From Irregularibacter muris (lineage in GTDB: Bacteria; Bacillota; Clostridia; Eubacteriales; Garciellaceae): a stretch of 64,000 bases of DNA. The stretch's first letter is position 1. Each line of letters opens with the position of its first letter. Position numbers and translations under genes: made by a program. The DNA is taken from contig NZ_JANKAS010000012.1 in assembly GCF_024622505.1 (NCBI RefSeq), positions 1-64,000 on the forward strand, read 5' to 3'. This document shows, piece by piece, positions 24,812 to 33,692 of this stretch. The notes beneath the pieces are model-generated. The model was not told where the DNA came from and made no database searches. It saw only the letters and a list, made by a program, of their open reading frames with translations.

Positions 24812-25258
24812 TTGACAAGAAAGAAGAGGGGTTTTCTAATACTTCTTATGATCTTTATTCTTTTGGTTTCTATAGGTTGTCAAAAGAAAGAGCAGGACAC
24901 AACAGATATTCAAGCCTTTGCGGATCCCATGGCAGAAAATATATTAATCGCTATTAATCAAGAGAATTACCAAGAATTTGTCAAAGATTTAAGCGATAAA
25001 ATGCAAAGCGAGCTATCTGAGGAAATATTTGATACTCAAATGGTAGCCCTAAAGGACATTATTGGAGACTACCAAGAAGGCTCCAAGGAGATGTTAACCA
25101 CAGAGGATGTGGATAAAAACTTGATTCGGGTAATATATAATACCCAATATACTAATGAAAAGGAAAATGTCATTGTTACTGTAGTCTTTAATAAGGATGA
25201 AAACAATAGAAAAATAGAAGGATTTTTTATGAACTCACCTAAATTGCAAAAGATGTAA
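24812..25258 (+). CDS. Lipoprotein with DUF3887 domain
   Basis: 148 residues if translation begins at TTG 24812, directly behind AGGAGAGGGAG. An ATG six codons upstream has no ribosome site. The signal KKRGFLILLMIFILLVSIGC ends in a lipid-attachment cysteine. The mature part, MAENILIAINQENYQEFVKDLSDKM...DIIGDYQEG, has the DUF3887 pattern: small secreted alpha-beta domains, often next to YhfC proteins as here. The pairing suggests a membrane complex or substrate relation, but no function is established. Confidence 0.7.
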   Translation: MTRKKRGFLILLMIFILLVSIGCQKKEQDTTDIQAFADPMAENILIAINQENYQEFVKDLSDKMQSELSEEIFDTQMVALKDIIGDYQEGSKEMLTTEDVDKNLIRVIYNTQYTNEKENVIVTVVFNKDENNRKIEGFFMNSPKLQKM

Positions 25259-25263
25259 CCTTT

Positions 25264-25309
25264 AGGGGGCAAGCTTGTATAGTATTCAAGCCTGCCCCCT
25301 ATTATTTTT
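25264..25309 (+). terminator. Terminator of the YhfC/DUF3887 operon
   Basis: AGGGGGCAAGCTTG (25264-25277) pairs with CAAGCCTGCCCCCT ending at 25300, with one mismatch, followed by ATTATTTTTG. Confidence 0.88.
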
Positions 25310-25485
25310 GCTATTTTATGCTTAAGGGTCTAGATGACCCATGGCTTATGCAATCAAAAGTCCAAAGGCATACAATAGGATGTTGACTGGGGGAAGACAG
25401 AGAGAAGATGGCATAAATCACCAATAAAAAGAAAGCAGTATTAAAAAACTATGCCACATATTTATGGTTTAAGTGTTCAAAGTTT

Positions 25486-25540
25486 TTGAATGTTACATTC
25501 AATTTGACTTGATTGATTTTTAACAATGTTATTTTATAAT
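25486..25540 (+). promoter_or_regulatory. Promoter with upstream 17-bp palindrome for the MDR/MFS/racemase cassette
   Basis: TTGATT (25513-25518), a 16-base spacer and TATAAT (25535-25540) form a promoter. Just upstream, TTGAATG-TTA-CATTCAA (25486-25502) is a perfect interrupted palindrome, centred about 55 bases before the predicted start. That is where an activator such as the cassette's LysR protein could bind. The rest of 25310-25665 shows no gene. Confidence 0.55.
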
Positions 25541-25665
25541 GGAATTAACATTGACAGCATATAAAAACCCAAAAATTTGCGCAAAGTTTTGGATATTTTA
25601 GTCAAAAGATCAATGTGAGTTCATTTAAAAGATTAATCATTATAATTATTGAGGAGGATATTCTT

Positions 25666-26763
25666 ATGAGCGCAATACCTGAAAAAATGTGTGGCGTATA
25701 TTTAACTGGAAATGGTGGATTTGATAAGTTGGAATATCGTACAGATATTGATGTTCCTACACCAAAGCCAGGAGAAGTATTGGTGAAAATTGGTGCTGCT
25801 GCAGTAAATAATACAGATGTTAATACACGTATTGGCTGGTATTCTAAGAGTGTTAAAAAGGAAACAAATGCAGGGGGAGCAATAGGATTTAAAGAGGATG
25901 TAAAAGATGATGGTTCATGGCTTGGGCAGGCAATGGCATTTCCAAGAATTCAAGGGGCAGACGGAAGCGGCACAATTGTAGCAGTTGGCCAAGGCGTAAG
26001 CCAAGATAGAATTGGGGAAAGAGTTATCATCCGCAGTGTACAGCCAGCACCATCCAGTGAAAATGGTATAGAATGTATTACATTTGGTTCTGAATGTGAT
26101 GGAACATTTGCTGAATATGCAACAGCTCTTTCAGAAGAAGCCTTTGTTATCCATTCGGATTTGTCAGATAAAGAATTAGCTACATTTTCCTGTTCTTATG
26201 GAACGGCTGAGAATCTTGTCCATAGAGTAGGTGTAAAGAAGGAGGATGTAGTTCTAGTTACAGGGGCATCAGGGGGAGTTGGATCTGCACTGGTTCAGCT
26301 CGTTAAAATCAGAGGGGCAAAGGTTATTGCAGTTTGTGAATCGGATCAGGTAGAGCGAGTAAAAGGATACGGTGCTGATGAGATCGTACTCAGAGGCGAA
26401 AGCTATGTGGAAAAAATCGGTAAGATGAAAGTTGATGTTGTATTGGATATGGTTGCCGGAGAACAGTGGCCAGAACTTTTGGAAATCCTGAAAAAAGGTG
26501 GGAAATATGGTGTTGTAGGCGCTATCGGTGGACCAATGGTAGAGTTAGATGTACGTAATCTCTATCTAAAAGATCTTAGTCTGTTTGGAAGTACTTATCA
26601 ATCCAGAGAGTCTTTCTTAAATTTGATTAGTTACATTGAGCAGGGCAAAATTAGACCTATTGTAGCGAAAGAATTTGCTTTGAAAGATATTGTTGAAGCG
26701 CAGAAAGCATTTCTGTCTAAGACGCTGGTTGGTAAGATCGTGCTGGATGTTACTGCAAAATAG
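25666..26763 (+). CDS. Medium-chain (MDR) NADPH oxidoreductase, quinone-reductase-like
   Basis: 365 residues from ATG 25666, behind GAGGAGGAT; upstream in-frame codons lack a site. The GroES-like domain has GEVLVKIGAAAVNNTDVNTRIGWY and GADGSGTIVAVG. The nucleotide-binding domain has VLVTGASGGVGSALVQLVKIRGAKVIAV. The zinc-binding G-H-E motif of alcohol dehydrogenases is absent, so this is the zinc-free quinone/enoyl reductase branch. It heads a cassette with an MFS carrier and a proline-racemase-family enzyme, suggesting catabolism of an imported amino or imino acid derivative. More CGT/CGC arginine codons than in neighbours suggest recent acquisition. Confidence 0.85.
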   Translation: MSAIPEKMCGVYLTGNGGFDKLEYRTDIDVPTPKPGEVLVKIGAAAVNNTDVNTRIGWYSKSVKKETNAGGAIGFKEDVKDDGSWLGQAMAFPRIQGADGSGTIVAVGQGVSQDRIGERVIIRSVQPAPSSENGIECITFGSECDGTFAEYATALSEEAFVIHSDLSDKELATFSCSYGTAENLVHRVGVKKEDVVLVTGASGGVGSALVQLVKIRGAKVIAVCESDQVERVKGYGADEIVLRGESYVEKIGKMKVDVVLDMVAGEQWPELLEILKKGGKYGVVGAIGGPMVELDVRNLYLKDLSLFGSTYQSRESFLNLISYIEQGKIRPIVAKEFALKDIVEAQKAFLSKTLVGKIVLDVTAK

Positions 26764-26850
26764 TGATGAAAGCTGAATAAAAGAATTAGGTTCTGGCATA
26801 TTTGTATCAGAATCTAATTCTTTATAAAAAGAACAGATAGGATGAGATGT

Positions 26851-28113
26851 ATGTCTGTAAATACGAGTTTATCGGTTTTATCAACAAAAAGAAAGTACGC
26901 AATTATCGCTATGCTCACGTTCTTTGGTGGATGCGTCTATAAAGTTACATATTTAAGAGAAGTATTTTATGAACAGGTACTTCAAGTTTTAGGAATTAAT
27001 AATGCACAGCTTGGATTGTTGTCAAGTGCAGTAGGAATTGCCAGTATGGTAGGATATTTTTTTGGCGGTTTTCTTGCAGACAGGATTAGTTCGAAAAAAT
27101 TGGTCACTTTGTCATGTTTCATTGGAGGATTGCTTACCCTTTGGTATATGACTTATCCGCCGTTTTATGTTCTTTTATTTATCCATGTTGCACTGGCTTT
27201 AGACGGCACTCTCATATTCTGGGCCGCTTATATTCGAATTGTTCGTATCTTAGGCGGGAAAGAAGGACAGGGAAAATACTATGGATTTTCAGAAGGCATG
27301 AGGTCGCTATTTGGTGTAATTTTACCCTTTATAGCTTTGGCGATTATGGAGAACCTTGCAGTGGCAAGGACAGGATACAGAGTGGTATTGTTATATTATG
27401 CAATCTGTTATTTTGTGGCAGGTATTCTTGCATATCTGTTAATTGTTGATGTACAGGATGAATATGGAGAAAAGACTGTAATTCGCAAGCAAGATTATGT
27501 AGAATTGCTAAAGTCACCGGGATTGTGGCTGGTAGCAATACTGATATTTGGTACATATTCTGTCTTTGCATTGCAGTCCTATACAACCCCTTATATGAGT
27601 GAGGTATATGGAATATCCAGTGCAACGGTGGGAAGTGTAGCAATTTTTCGACAGTATGGATTGGGACTTTTGGCAATGCCTGTTTTTGGAATGGTGGCGG
27701 ATAAAATAAAATCTTCTACGAAAATGTCCATTATTGGACTGATTATTTTGATTACATGTTCAGTGGCCATGTTTTTATATCCCACAAAAGGATCTCCGCT
27801 TATTATTATTTTGCTGGTAATGGCCATTGGTTTTTTTGTAAGCGGAGTCAGAGGCGTTTATTATGCCACGATGAATGAAGCAAGAATATCCAAGGCCCTG
27901 TCAGGAACGGCCATTGGAATTATATCCGCCATTGGGTTTAGTCCAGATGCCTTCATGTTTTCACAGGTCGGTGGATGGTTGGATAGATATCCAGCTGAAC
28001 AGGCATATAAAATGGTTTTTGTGTATATGTCAGCAATGATTGCAGTTGCCATTTGTGCAGGAGTTGGAATTTTATCCCTTGCAAGAAAAAATCAGAAACA
28101 ATATAAATTGTGA
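26851..28113 (+). CDS. Major facilitator superfamily transporter
   Basis: About 420 residues with twelve hydrophobic segments. The start is ATG 26851, five bases after AGGATGA, or ATG 26842. The loop after helix 2 reads GGFLADRISSKKLV, the MFS A-motif (G-x-L-a-D-R), and its second copy is GMVADKIKSST. LREVFYEQVLQVLGINNAQLGLLSSA resembles carriers for small organic anions. Lying between an oxidoreductase and a racemase-family enzyme, it probably imports their substrate. Confidence 0.85.
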   Translation: MSVNTSLSVLSTKRKYAIIAMLTFFGGCVYKVTYLREVFYEQVLQVLGINNAQLGLLSSAVGIASMVGYFFGGFLADRISSKKLVTLSCFIGGLLTLWYMTYPPFYVLLFIHVALALDGTLIFWAAYIRIVRILGGKEGQGKYYGFSEGMRSLFGVILPFIALAIMENLAVARTGYRVVLLYYAICYFVAGILAYLLIVDVQDEYGEKTVIRKQDYVELLKSPGLWLVAILIFGTYSVFALQSYTTPYMSEVYGISSATVGSVAIFRQYGLGLLAMPVFGMVADKIKSSTKMSIIGLIILITCSVAMFLYPTKGSPLIIILLVMAIGFFVSGVRGVYYATMNEARISKALSGTAIGIISAIGFSPDAFMFSQVGGWLDRYPAEQAYKMVFVYMSAMIAVAICAGVGILSLARKNQKQYKL

Positions 28114-28265
28114 AATACAATGGAGTGAATGTGGATGGGGAAAATATCAATATTTATAAGAAAATATTTTATGTCCGGCTATTTTAGCCCATGCTGTATT
28201 AATTATTGAAATATTATTCTCTAAAACCTTAAAAAATAATAAATATAAAAAGGAGAAATGGGACC

Positions 28266-29315
28266 ATGGCATTTAAAAGAATGTTTAATGCAGTAGAAAC
28301 CCATTGTGGTGAGCCAATGAGGGTAGTAACTAGCGGAATACCTACAATTCCCGGAGATTCAGTATATGAACAATCTAATTGGTTGCGGGACAATGATGAC
28401 CAGTTTAGAAAGCTTATGCTTAGAGAGCCAAGGGGATATCCGCCTCTTTGCTGTAACCTGATTGTACCAGCAAAGGACCCTAGGGCAAAAGCTGGATATA
28501 TTATCATGGAACAGACAGAATATCCAATGATGAGCGGTGGAAATACTATTTCTGTGGCAACTGCACTTCTTGAGACGGGAATGATTCCTATGGAAGAACC
28601 GGTTACAGAATTTTATTTGGAAGCTCCGGCTGGTCTTATTGGAATTAAAGCAGACTGTAAGGACGGTAAAGTAACACAGGTTACTTTTTCAAATGTACCA
28701 GCTTTCCCTGTATATTTAGACAAAGAAATTGACGTACCTCATCTTGGTAAAGTGAAAGTAGATGTTGCATGGGGCGGAATGTTCTATGTATTGATTGATG
28801 TAAGACAGTTTGAAGGATTAAAATTGGTTCCAGAGATGGGGAAAGAAATTGCAAAGGTATCTGCCCTATGTATGAAAGCTGCCCAGGAGCAACTTTCAGT
28901 AGAACATCCGGATTATCCTGGAATTGGGATTACTATTTCTGAATTACATGGACCATCGGATAATCCAAACGCAGACTGGAAAAGTGTAAATACTGTATTT
29001 ACAGGAGAGATTGATTTTGATAAACCAGAGACATGGACAGGTGCTTTGGATCGATGTGCATGCGGAACAGGAACCTGTGCACTAATGGCAGTAAAACATG
29101 CCAAAGGAGAGTTAGCATTGAATCAACCATTCAGACGTGAAGGGCTTCTGGGAATTATCTTTACAGGACACGCTGTGGAAGAAACAGAAATTCATGGACG
29201 TAAGGCAATTGTTCCCACCATTGGAGGACAGGCGTGGATTTATGGCTACAGTCAATATGTACTAGAGGAGACAGATCCATTTCCGGAAGGATTCACAGTA
29301 GGTGATATTTGGTAG
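28266..29315 (+). CDS. Proline racemase superfamily enzyme, Ser/Cys active-site variant
   Basis: 349 residues with the family's two-domain repeat. True proline racemases use two cysteines in MCGHxT and DRxPCGTGT. Here the first block is MMSGGNTIS, with Ser90 in place of Cys and no His. The second is DRCACGTGTCA, with Cys266 retained. Ser/Cys members are known among hydroxyproline 2-epimerases and related enzymes, so racemisation or dehydration of a hydroxyproline-like acid is more likely than proline racemisation. An MFS carrier precedes it and a LysR gene follows on the other strand. The site is AAAAGGAG. Confidence 0.82.
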   Translation: MAFKRMFNAVETHCGEPMRVVTSGIPTIPGDSVYEQSNWLRDNDDQFRKLMLREPRGYPPLCCNLIVPAKDPRAKAGYIIMEQTEYPMMSGGNTISVATALLETGMIPMEEPVTEFYLEAPAGLIGIKADCKDGKVTQVTFSNVPAFPVYLDKEIDVPHLGKVKVDVAWGGMFYVLIDVRQFEGLKLVPEMGKEIAKVSALCMKAAQEQLSVEHPDYPGIGITISELHGPSDNPNADWKSVNTVFTGEIDFDKPETWTGALDRCACGTGTCALMAVKHAKGELALNQPFRREGLLGIIFTGHAVEETEIHGRKAIVPTIGGQAWIYGYSQYVLEETDPFPEGFTVGDIW

Positions 29316-29347
29316 TATCTAATAATATATGATAATTAGCAGTATAT

Positions 29348-29384
29348 AAAGCCAGTGCATATAGAAGGATATGTACTGGCTTTT
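29348..29384. terminator. Terminator between the racemase gene and lysR
   Basis: AAAGCCAGTGCATAT (29348-29362) pairs with ATATGTACTGGCTTT (29369-29383) with one mismatch, followed by T. The arms can serve both converging genes. Confidence 0.85.
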
Positions 29385-29394
29385 GTGATAGATT

Positions 29395-30240
29395 TTATAA
29401 ACTATTAATAATGGTTTTTTTTATGAAATCCAACATGGCAAAATCAGCATTTTCTCCCCAGGTTAAACCTATCTTTAAAGTAAATGGGCAAGGGAGAAAG
29501 TCCAGTGGAAGAATTCGAAATTCGTCAGTGATTAGAGACTTAGGCAGGAGAGAAATGGCTGCTCCTGTTTTAACACAGCTTGCAATATTATCCATCATTG
29601 TACTTGTAAATACGATTTTAAAATTAATATTGGTTTTTTTTAGGCAATATAAAGAATGATTATTAATGATACAATTATCAGAGAAAAGAGCAATGGGCAG
29701 ATAGGAATCTGCTTCATATATAAAATCTTTGGAACTTACCCAACAGAGTTCTTCTTCCCATAGAAATATATCGTCCGAATATTGGGGCTCCATTGCAACC
29801 ATAGCTGCATTTATATGATTGGTTTTGATATCATTGCGCAGTTCACGACTCCTGGAACATATGGTTTTAAGGTTGAAATCCGGATATTCTTCCTGAAGTT
29901 TGGGGTATACAAAGCGGATAAAAAAATCTGCATAATCCGTTGGAACCCCAAAGGTAAGAGAGCCCTTCCAATCAGAGTGGTTTAGTGAATTAAATGCAGA
30001 ATCGTTTAAATCAAGAATTTGCCGTGCATAGCTATATAAAGTTTCACCGACTTTAGTAAGCGTTAAAGTGTCTTTGCTTCGAATGAAAAGTGGCATATTA
30101 ATCTGCTCTTCCAATTTTTTGATTTGCATACTGACGGAAGAATGAGAGCGATATACCATTTCTGCCGTGACATTAAATTTTCCTGTCTCAGCCGCGATAA
30201 CAAATGTGTTTAGGTATTCAAGGTTAAAGCGCTCTTTCAT
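29395..30240 (-). CDS. LysR-family transcriptional regulator
   Basis: 281 residues. The N-terminal winged helix-turn-helix is textbook: LEYLNTFVIAAETGKFNVTAEMVYRSHSSVSMQIKKLEEQINMPLFIR. A linker helix follows, then the effector domain from about residue 90 (GSLTFGVPTDYADFFIRFVYP). It sits convergent to the racemase gene at the end of the cassette and is its likely activator. The effector-domain LysR pattern with SLLPKSL is common to all members and gives no ligand. Codon use matches the cassette. Confidence 0.9.
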   Translation of the reverse strand: MKERFNLEYLNTFVIAAETGKFNVTAEMVYRSHSSVSMQIKKLEEQINMPLFIRSKDTLTLTKVGETLYSYARQILDLNDSAFNSLNHSDWKGSLTFGVPTDYADFFIRFVYPKLQEEYPDFNLKTICSRSRELRNDIKTNHINAAMVAMEPQYSDDIFLWEEELCWVSSKDFIYEADSYLPIALFSDNCIINNHSLYCLKKTNINFKIVFTSTMMDNIASCVKTGAAISLLPKSLITDEFRILPLDFLPCPFTLKIGLTWGENADFAMLDFIKKTIINSL

Positions 30241-30606
30241 TTTTTAGTCCCCAATCCATGTCATATTATGTGAATAAAATAACATCTACAGGTACAATAT
30301 AGCATAATTAAGGAACTTCCGCAATTCGATTTATCGTCATGAGAAATGGGGTCAAGCTTGAATTATTCACTATCTCCTCAATCTATTTTTGATATCATTA
30401 ATGATGATTTAAGCTTTTGACATAATAGCGTATGGATATCAACTTGCTAAAGCTTATGATTTCTTCAACATGATGGGGTGCCTCCTCCAACAGCATTCTT
30501 AATTTGAGGATATGTTTTGACAATTTTTTTACATAATCTATGTTAATATATGCGTGTGTGCACGGTAAATAAATTTATAAGGCTTTTATATAGAATACTA
30601 GAGGGG
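30241..30606. other. Gene-poor stretch with a possible ORF remnant
   Basis: No convincing gene. On the minus strand, 30532-30398 keeps an open frame reading VKKLSKHILKLRMLLEEAPHHV, then EEIISFSKLISIRYYVKSLNHH and a stop. This recalls the length and helical pattern of Spo0E-like phosphatases but lacks their S-Q-E-L-D signature, and no ribosome site precedes it. It is probably a fragment. The rest is AT-rich spacer marking the right edge of the atypical cassette. Confidence 0.3.
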
Positions 30607-30640
30607 AAAGAACGACTTATTTTAGTATAAGTAGCTCTTT
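30607..30640 (+). promoter_or_regulatory. Hairpin directly upstream of the ABC-2 operon
   Basis: AAAGAACGACTTAT (30607-30620) pairs with ATAAGTAGCTCTTT (30627-30640) with two mismatches, then TTCT. It lies about 20 bases before the first start codon. It can act as a leader terminator/attenuator or as a transcript-end barrier for upstream reading. Confidence 0.45.
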
Positions 30641-30661
30641 TCTAAAAAATGGTGGGATAAG

Positions 30662-31462
30662 ATGATAAAATTATTGAAAATGGATTTTAAAAGAGCGATA
30701 TATAATAGACAATTTCTCATTGTAATAGCTATAGGGGCACTCCTTTCATTGATGCAAATTTATATAGAAGTAATTCCTGGAGTAAAATATTATGGAGATG
30801 GGGCATCCTATTTTAATCCTTTTGTGAAATGGATTAGTAATGATGGGTTCAACCATTTTACATTACTATTCTTTATGTTACTTCCAGTATTGGCTAGTCT
30901 GCCTTATTCTGATTCATACTGGGTAGATAAACATAGTGGCTTTAATAAAAGTATATATACGAGATCTAAGAAAAAGAATTATTTTATATCTAGGTATATT
31001 ACAAATTTTATTATCGGTGGAATTGTTGTAATCATACCACTTATTTTAAATTTTTATATACTCATGATGCTATTACCAGCCGTTCATCCTAGTATATTTG
31101 ATGCAAGTCTTTTGCCAAAAGATATGTTTACCAGCTTATTTTATTTTCATCCGTATTTATATGTGGGTGTATATCTCCTTTTGACATTTATATTTGGCGG
31201 AACCTTTGCCTCCATGGGACTCGCTGTGTCAGCCTATTGTAAGAATAGACTGTTGGTCGTTACTACACCTGTATTAGTATACATATCAATGCATATGTTT
31301 GAACTTGCAGGGCTACCCCATTTAGTGCCAGCTAAGTTTTTAATTGCAGACCAACCGGTGCATCCTATAAACATAGTATCTATTAGTATTATTTTTTTCA
31401 TTTTATTTATAGGCAGTTTGATGATATATGCTAAAGGAGTAAGTAAAGATGAGGGGATTTAA
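30662..31462 (+). CDS. ABC-2-type membrane protein 1
   Basis: 266 residues, with six hydrophobic segments at about 17-37, 68-88, 112-135, 165-190, 196-215 and 240-257. The charged start MIKLLKMDFKRAIYNRQF before the first helix and the YTRSKKKNYFISRYI loop are typical of ABC-2 permease subunits from Firmicutes peptide-export or immunity systems. It is the first of three such genes that overlap and are followed by one ATPase. The site is GGTGGG. The cargo is unknown. Confidence 0.72.
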   Translation: MIKLLKMDFKRAIYNRQFLIVIAIGALLSLMQIYIEVIPGVKYYGDGASYFNPFVKWISNDGFNHFTLLFFMLLPVLASLPYSDSYWVDKHSGFNKSIYTRSKKKNYFISRYITNFIIGGIVVIIPLILNFYILMMLLPAVHPSIFDASLLPKDMFTSLFYFHPYLYVGVYLLLTFIFGGTFASMGLAVSAYCKNRLLVVTTPVLVYISMHMFELAGLPHLVPAKFLIADQPVHPINIVSISIIFFILFIGSLMIYAKGVSKDEGI

Positions 31463-32207
31463 ATCATTGAAGTTATACAAAATGAATCTATATAAGAATA
31501 GATTTTTTATCCTTTTTTGCTTTTGTATATTTACTTTTAGCATATTTTTAGATTCATTTGTGAGTTCTAAAGAGTTAAATATTTCCGAATTGCAGTTAAC
31601 ATACAATAATTTAAGTTTATTTCGACAAGGCGTTCTGTATATTCCAGTTTGCACAATAATCACAATGAAGCTGTTGGAATTTACAGAGAATACATATATT
31701 ATCATGAGATTGGAAAGAAAAGAAAAAATATGGAATCAAGTGATAGGACATATTGTAATAACTAATTTCATGATAAGTATGTATCTGGTTATATTTAGCT
31801 ATGTAGTAGGCTTACTATTTACTCAAGGGAGATATATGGAATGGGGAAGTACATTTATCCTGCTGATGAGTTTGATTTTACTGTATACTATAGGTTTATC
31901 CCTATTTGCTTCAATAGTTTTAATAATAAAGATGATAACAGGAAATAAAGTCCTTGCATACATGGCAATATGGACTATACTGGTTCCAGAAGTTTTAAAT
32001 CAAGAGGGCTCAGTCATATTATCAAATATAAGTTTTAGTATAAAGTATCTGGCAAGCTATATCCCTGCACTTTTAAATATTTTAAAATTTGGGGGTATTA
32101 CCCTTTTAATATTTGAAATGGGAAGAATGCTATACAAAAAAGAGGAAGTATATAACACAAAAAAATTATTGATGAGTGGGAATAATGATGAAGACGAAAT
32201 TTACTAA
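31449..32207 (+). CDS. ABC-2-type membrane protein 2
   Basis: 252 residues, six membrane segments, starting 14 bases inside the preceding gene behind AAAGGAG. The loop LRLERKEKIWNQVIGHIVITNF, after a long N-terminal extracytoplasmic part, mirrors the equivalent loop of subunit 1 (ARSKKKNYF). The two proteins are therefore distant relatives of one fold, not duplicates. It overlaps the third subunit gene, which makes a fixed stoichiometry likely. Confidence 0.68.
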   Translation: MRGFKSLKLYKMNLYKNRFFILFCFCIFTFSIFLDSFVSSKELNISELQLTYNNLSLFRQGVLYIPVCTIITMKLLEFTENTYIIMRLERKEKIWNQVIGHIVITNFMISMYLVIFSYVVGLLFTQGRYMEWGSTFILLMSLILLYTIGLSLFASIVLIIKMITGNKVLAYMAIWTILVPEVLNQEGSVILSNISFSIKYLASYIPALLNILKFGGITLLIFEMGRMLYKKEEVYNTKKLLMSGNNDEDEIY

Positions 32208-33027
32208 GTTAATAAAACGAGATTTGATCTTTGGGTTTGAAAACAATAAGTATAAATTTATAGGGGTAACCTTCATCTTTATAGCTGTAATATGGATCAA
32301 TATAGCGAATATCCAGGGTGCAGCATTTGAATTGGGAATGAGTTCAAAGGATATAAACTTTACAGATTTATTTTTTAGTCTATTTAAGGGAATTGACTAT
32401 AATGCATTGCCTCTCCCTGTGAATTGGATTTTGATTCATATCTATGTAACTTATCTAATAGGAAGTTACTGCTATGATGATTTATCTGAGGATTCAGCCC
32501 ATGCCATAGTAAGAATGGGGCATAGAAGGGGGATTTGGATATCAAAGGTGATATGGATGATAGCAACAGTAATGGTTTTTTATCTCATTCTATTAGCCAT
32601 CCTATTGATATTTTCTACGACTATGTTTGAATTATCTTTTCAGTGGAGTAATTTCTCTAAGGAATCTATATTAGCTACCCTACAAAGTAATTATAGTGGC
32701 ATACAATTTGTTTTATTAACCCTATGCATATATATTCTAGCATCTATTACCACGTCTATACTACAGATGCTGATTTCATTTATAGTAAAGCCAGCTTATA
32801 TTTATCTAATAAATATTTCCATGCTAGTAATTTCTTTATATATAAACCAATTTATGCTACCTATTCAAGGCTCTTTGCTGTTAAGACAAAATATTTTTGA
32901 TGGGATGTATCCCATCAATCCTATAAATACAATAGTTTATAACCTAGCAGTATTTATATTAGTATTGATAATAGGTAGCATCTATATAAGAAAATTTGAT
33001 ATGTTAGTGTCTCAAAAAACAGACTGA
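32185..33027 (+). CDS. ABC-2-type membrane protein 3
   Basis: 280 residues from ATG 32185, or the adjacent ATG 32188. About six membrane segments surround a cytosolic loop, HAIVRMGHRRGIWISKVIW, which matches the position of the loops in subunits 1 and 2. The start overlaps the previous gene by 23 bases. Its long first extracytoplasmic loop (ANIQGAAFELGMSSKDINF) differs from the others. It probably completes a hetero-oligomeric channel driven by the ATPase encoded 17 bases downstream. Confidence 0.68.
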   Translation: MMKTKFTKLIKRDLIFGFENNKYKFIGVTFIFIAVIWINIANIQGAAFELGMSSKDINFTDLFFSLFKGIDYNALPLPVNWILIHIYVTYLIGSYCYDDLSEDSAHAIVRMGHRRGIWISKVIWMIATVMVFYLILLAILLIFSTTMFELSFQWSNFSKESILATLQSNYSGIQFVLLTLCIYILASITTSILQMLISFIVKPAYIYLINISMLVISLYINQFMLPIQGSLLLRQNIFDGMYPINPINTIVYNLAVFILVLIIGSIYIRKFDMLVSQKTD

Positions 33028-33044
33028 TTAAAAAGGAGAGGAAT

Positions 33045-33692
33045 ATGAAAGGATATATTCAAATAAAAAATGTATCAAAAAAAATAAAAAACAACGTTGT
33101 CTTAGATCATATAAACCTAGAACTAGATAAAGGGAAAATATATGGATTTCGAGGGATTAATGGTTCTGGTAAGACCATGCTCTTTAGAGCAATATGTGGC
33201 TTAATTATGTCTACTGAAGGGGAAATCATAATAGACAATAAAAAGTTACATGAAGATATGTCTTTTCCAGAAAGCATAGGTGTACTTATAGAAAATCCTG
33301 GATTTCTGCCTAATTATTCAGGAAAACAAAATTTACAACTGCTTGCAGAGATCAAAGATATCATCACGAGTGAAGATATCGATCAAATAATAACGTTGGT
33401 TGGACTAGATCCAAAGGATAGCAGAAAGTATAAACAATACTCCTTAGGAATGAAACAAAAATTGGGGATAGCCCAAGCTTTGATGGAAGACCCAGATTTA
33501 ATATTATTAGATGAACCAACAAATTCGCTAGATGAAGAAAGTGTAGAAAAGATACTGGGAATTATAGAAAATCAAAAAAGAAAAGGGAAAACCATATTAA
33601 TAGCCAGCCATGACAAAGCAAGCTTAGAGCAGATATCTGATTATATTTTTAAGATTGAAAATGGCAGAATTGTACAGGGAGAAGTTAAATGA
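33045..33692 (+). CDS. ABC transporter ATP-binding protein of the three-permease system
   Basis: 215 residues, short for an ABC ATPase. Walker A reads GINGSGKT, the signature YSLGMKQKLGIAQAL, Walker B LILLDEPTNSLD, and the switch His is in IASHDKASL. The Q-loop lies near SIGVLIENPGFLPNYSG, the style of bacitracin- and lantibiotic-immunity ATPases. The ribosome site is AAAAAGGAGAGG. It is the only ATPase in the operon and must serve all three membrane proteins. The next gene starts in its stop codon (ATGA). Confidence 0.88.
   Translation: MKGYIQIKNVSKKIKNNVVLDHINLELDKGKIYGFRGINGSGKTMLFRAICGLIMSTEGEIIIDNKKLHEDMSFPESIGVLIENPGFLPNYSGKQNLQLLAEIKDIITSEDIDQIITLVGLDPKDSRKYKQYSLGMKQKLGIAQALMEDPDLILLDEPTNSLDEESVEKILGIIENQKRKGKTILIASHDKASLEQISDYIFKIENGRIVQGEVK

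Noticed and set aside
30398-30532. Open minus-strand stretch resembling a Spo0E-like phosphatase
   Set aside because: No ribosome site, no proper start and no SQELD motif; treated as a possible remnant only.
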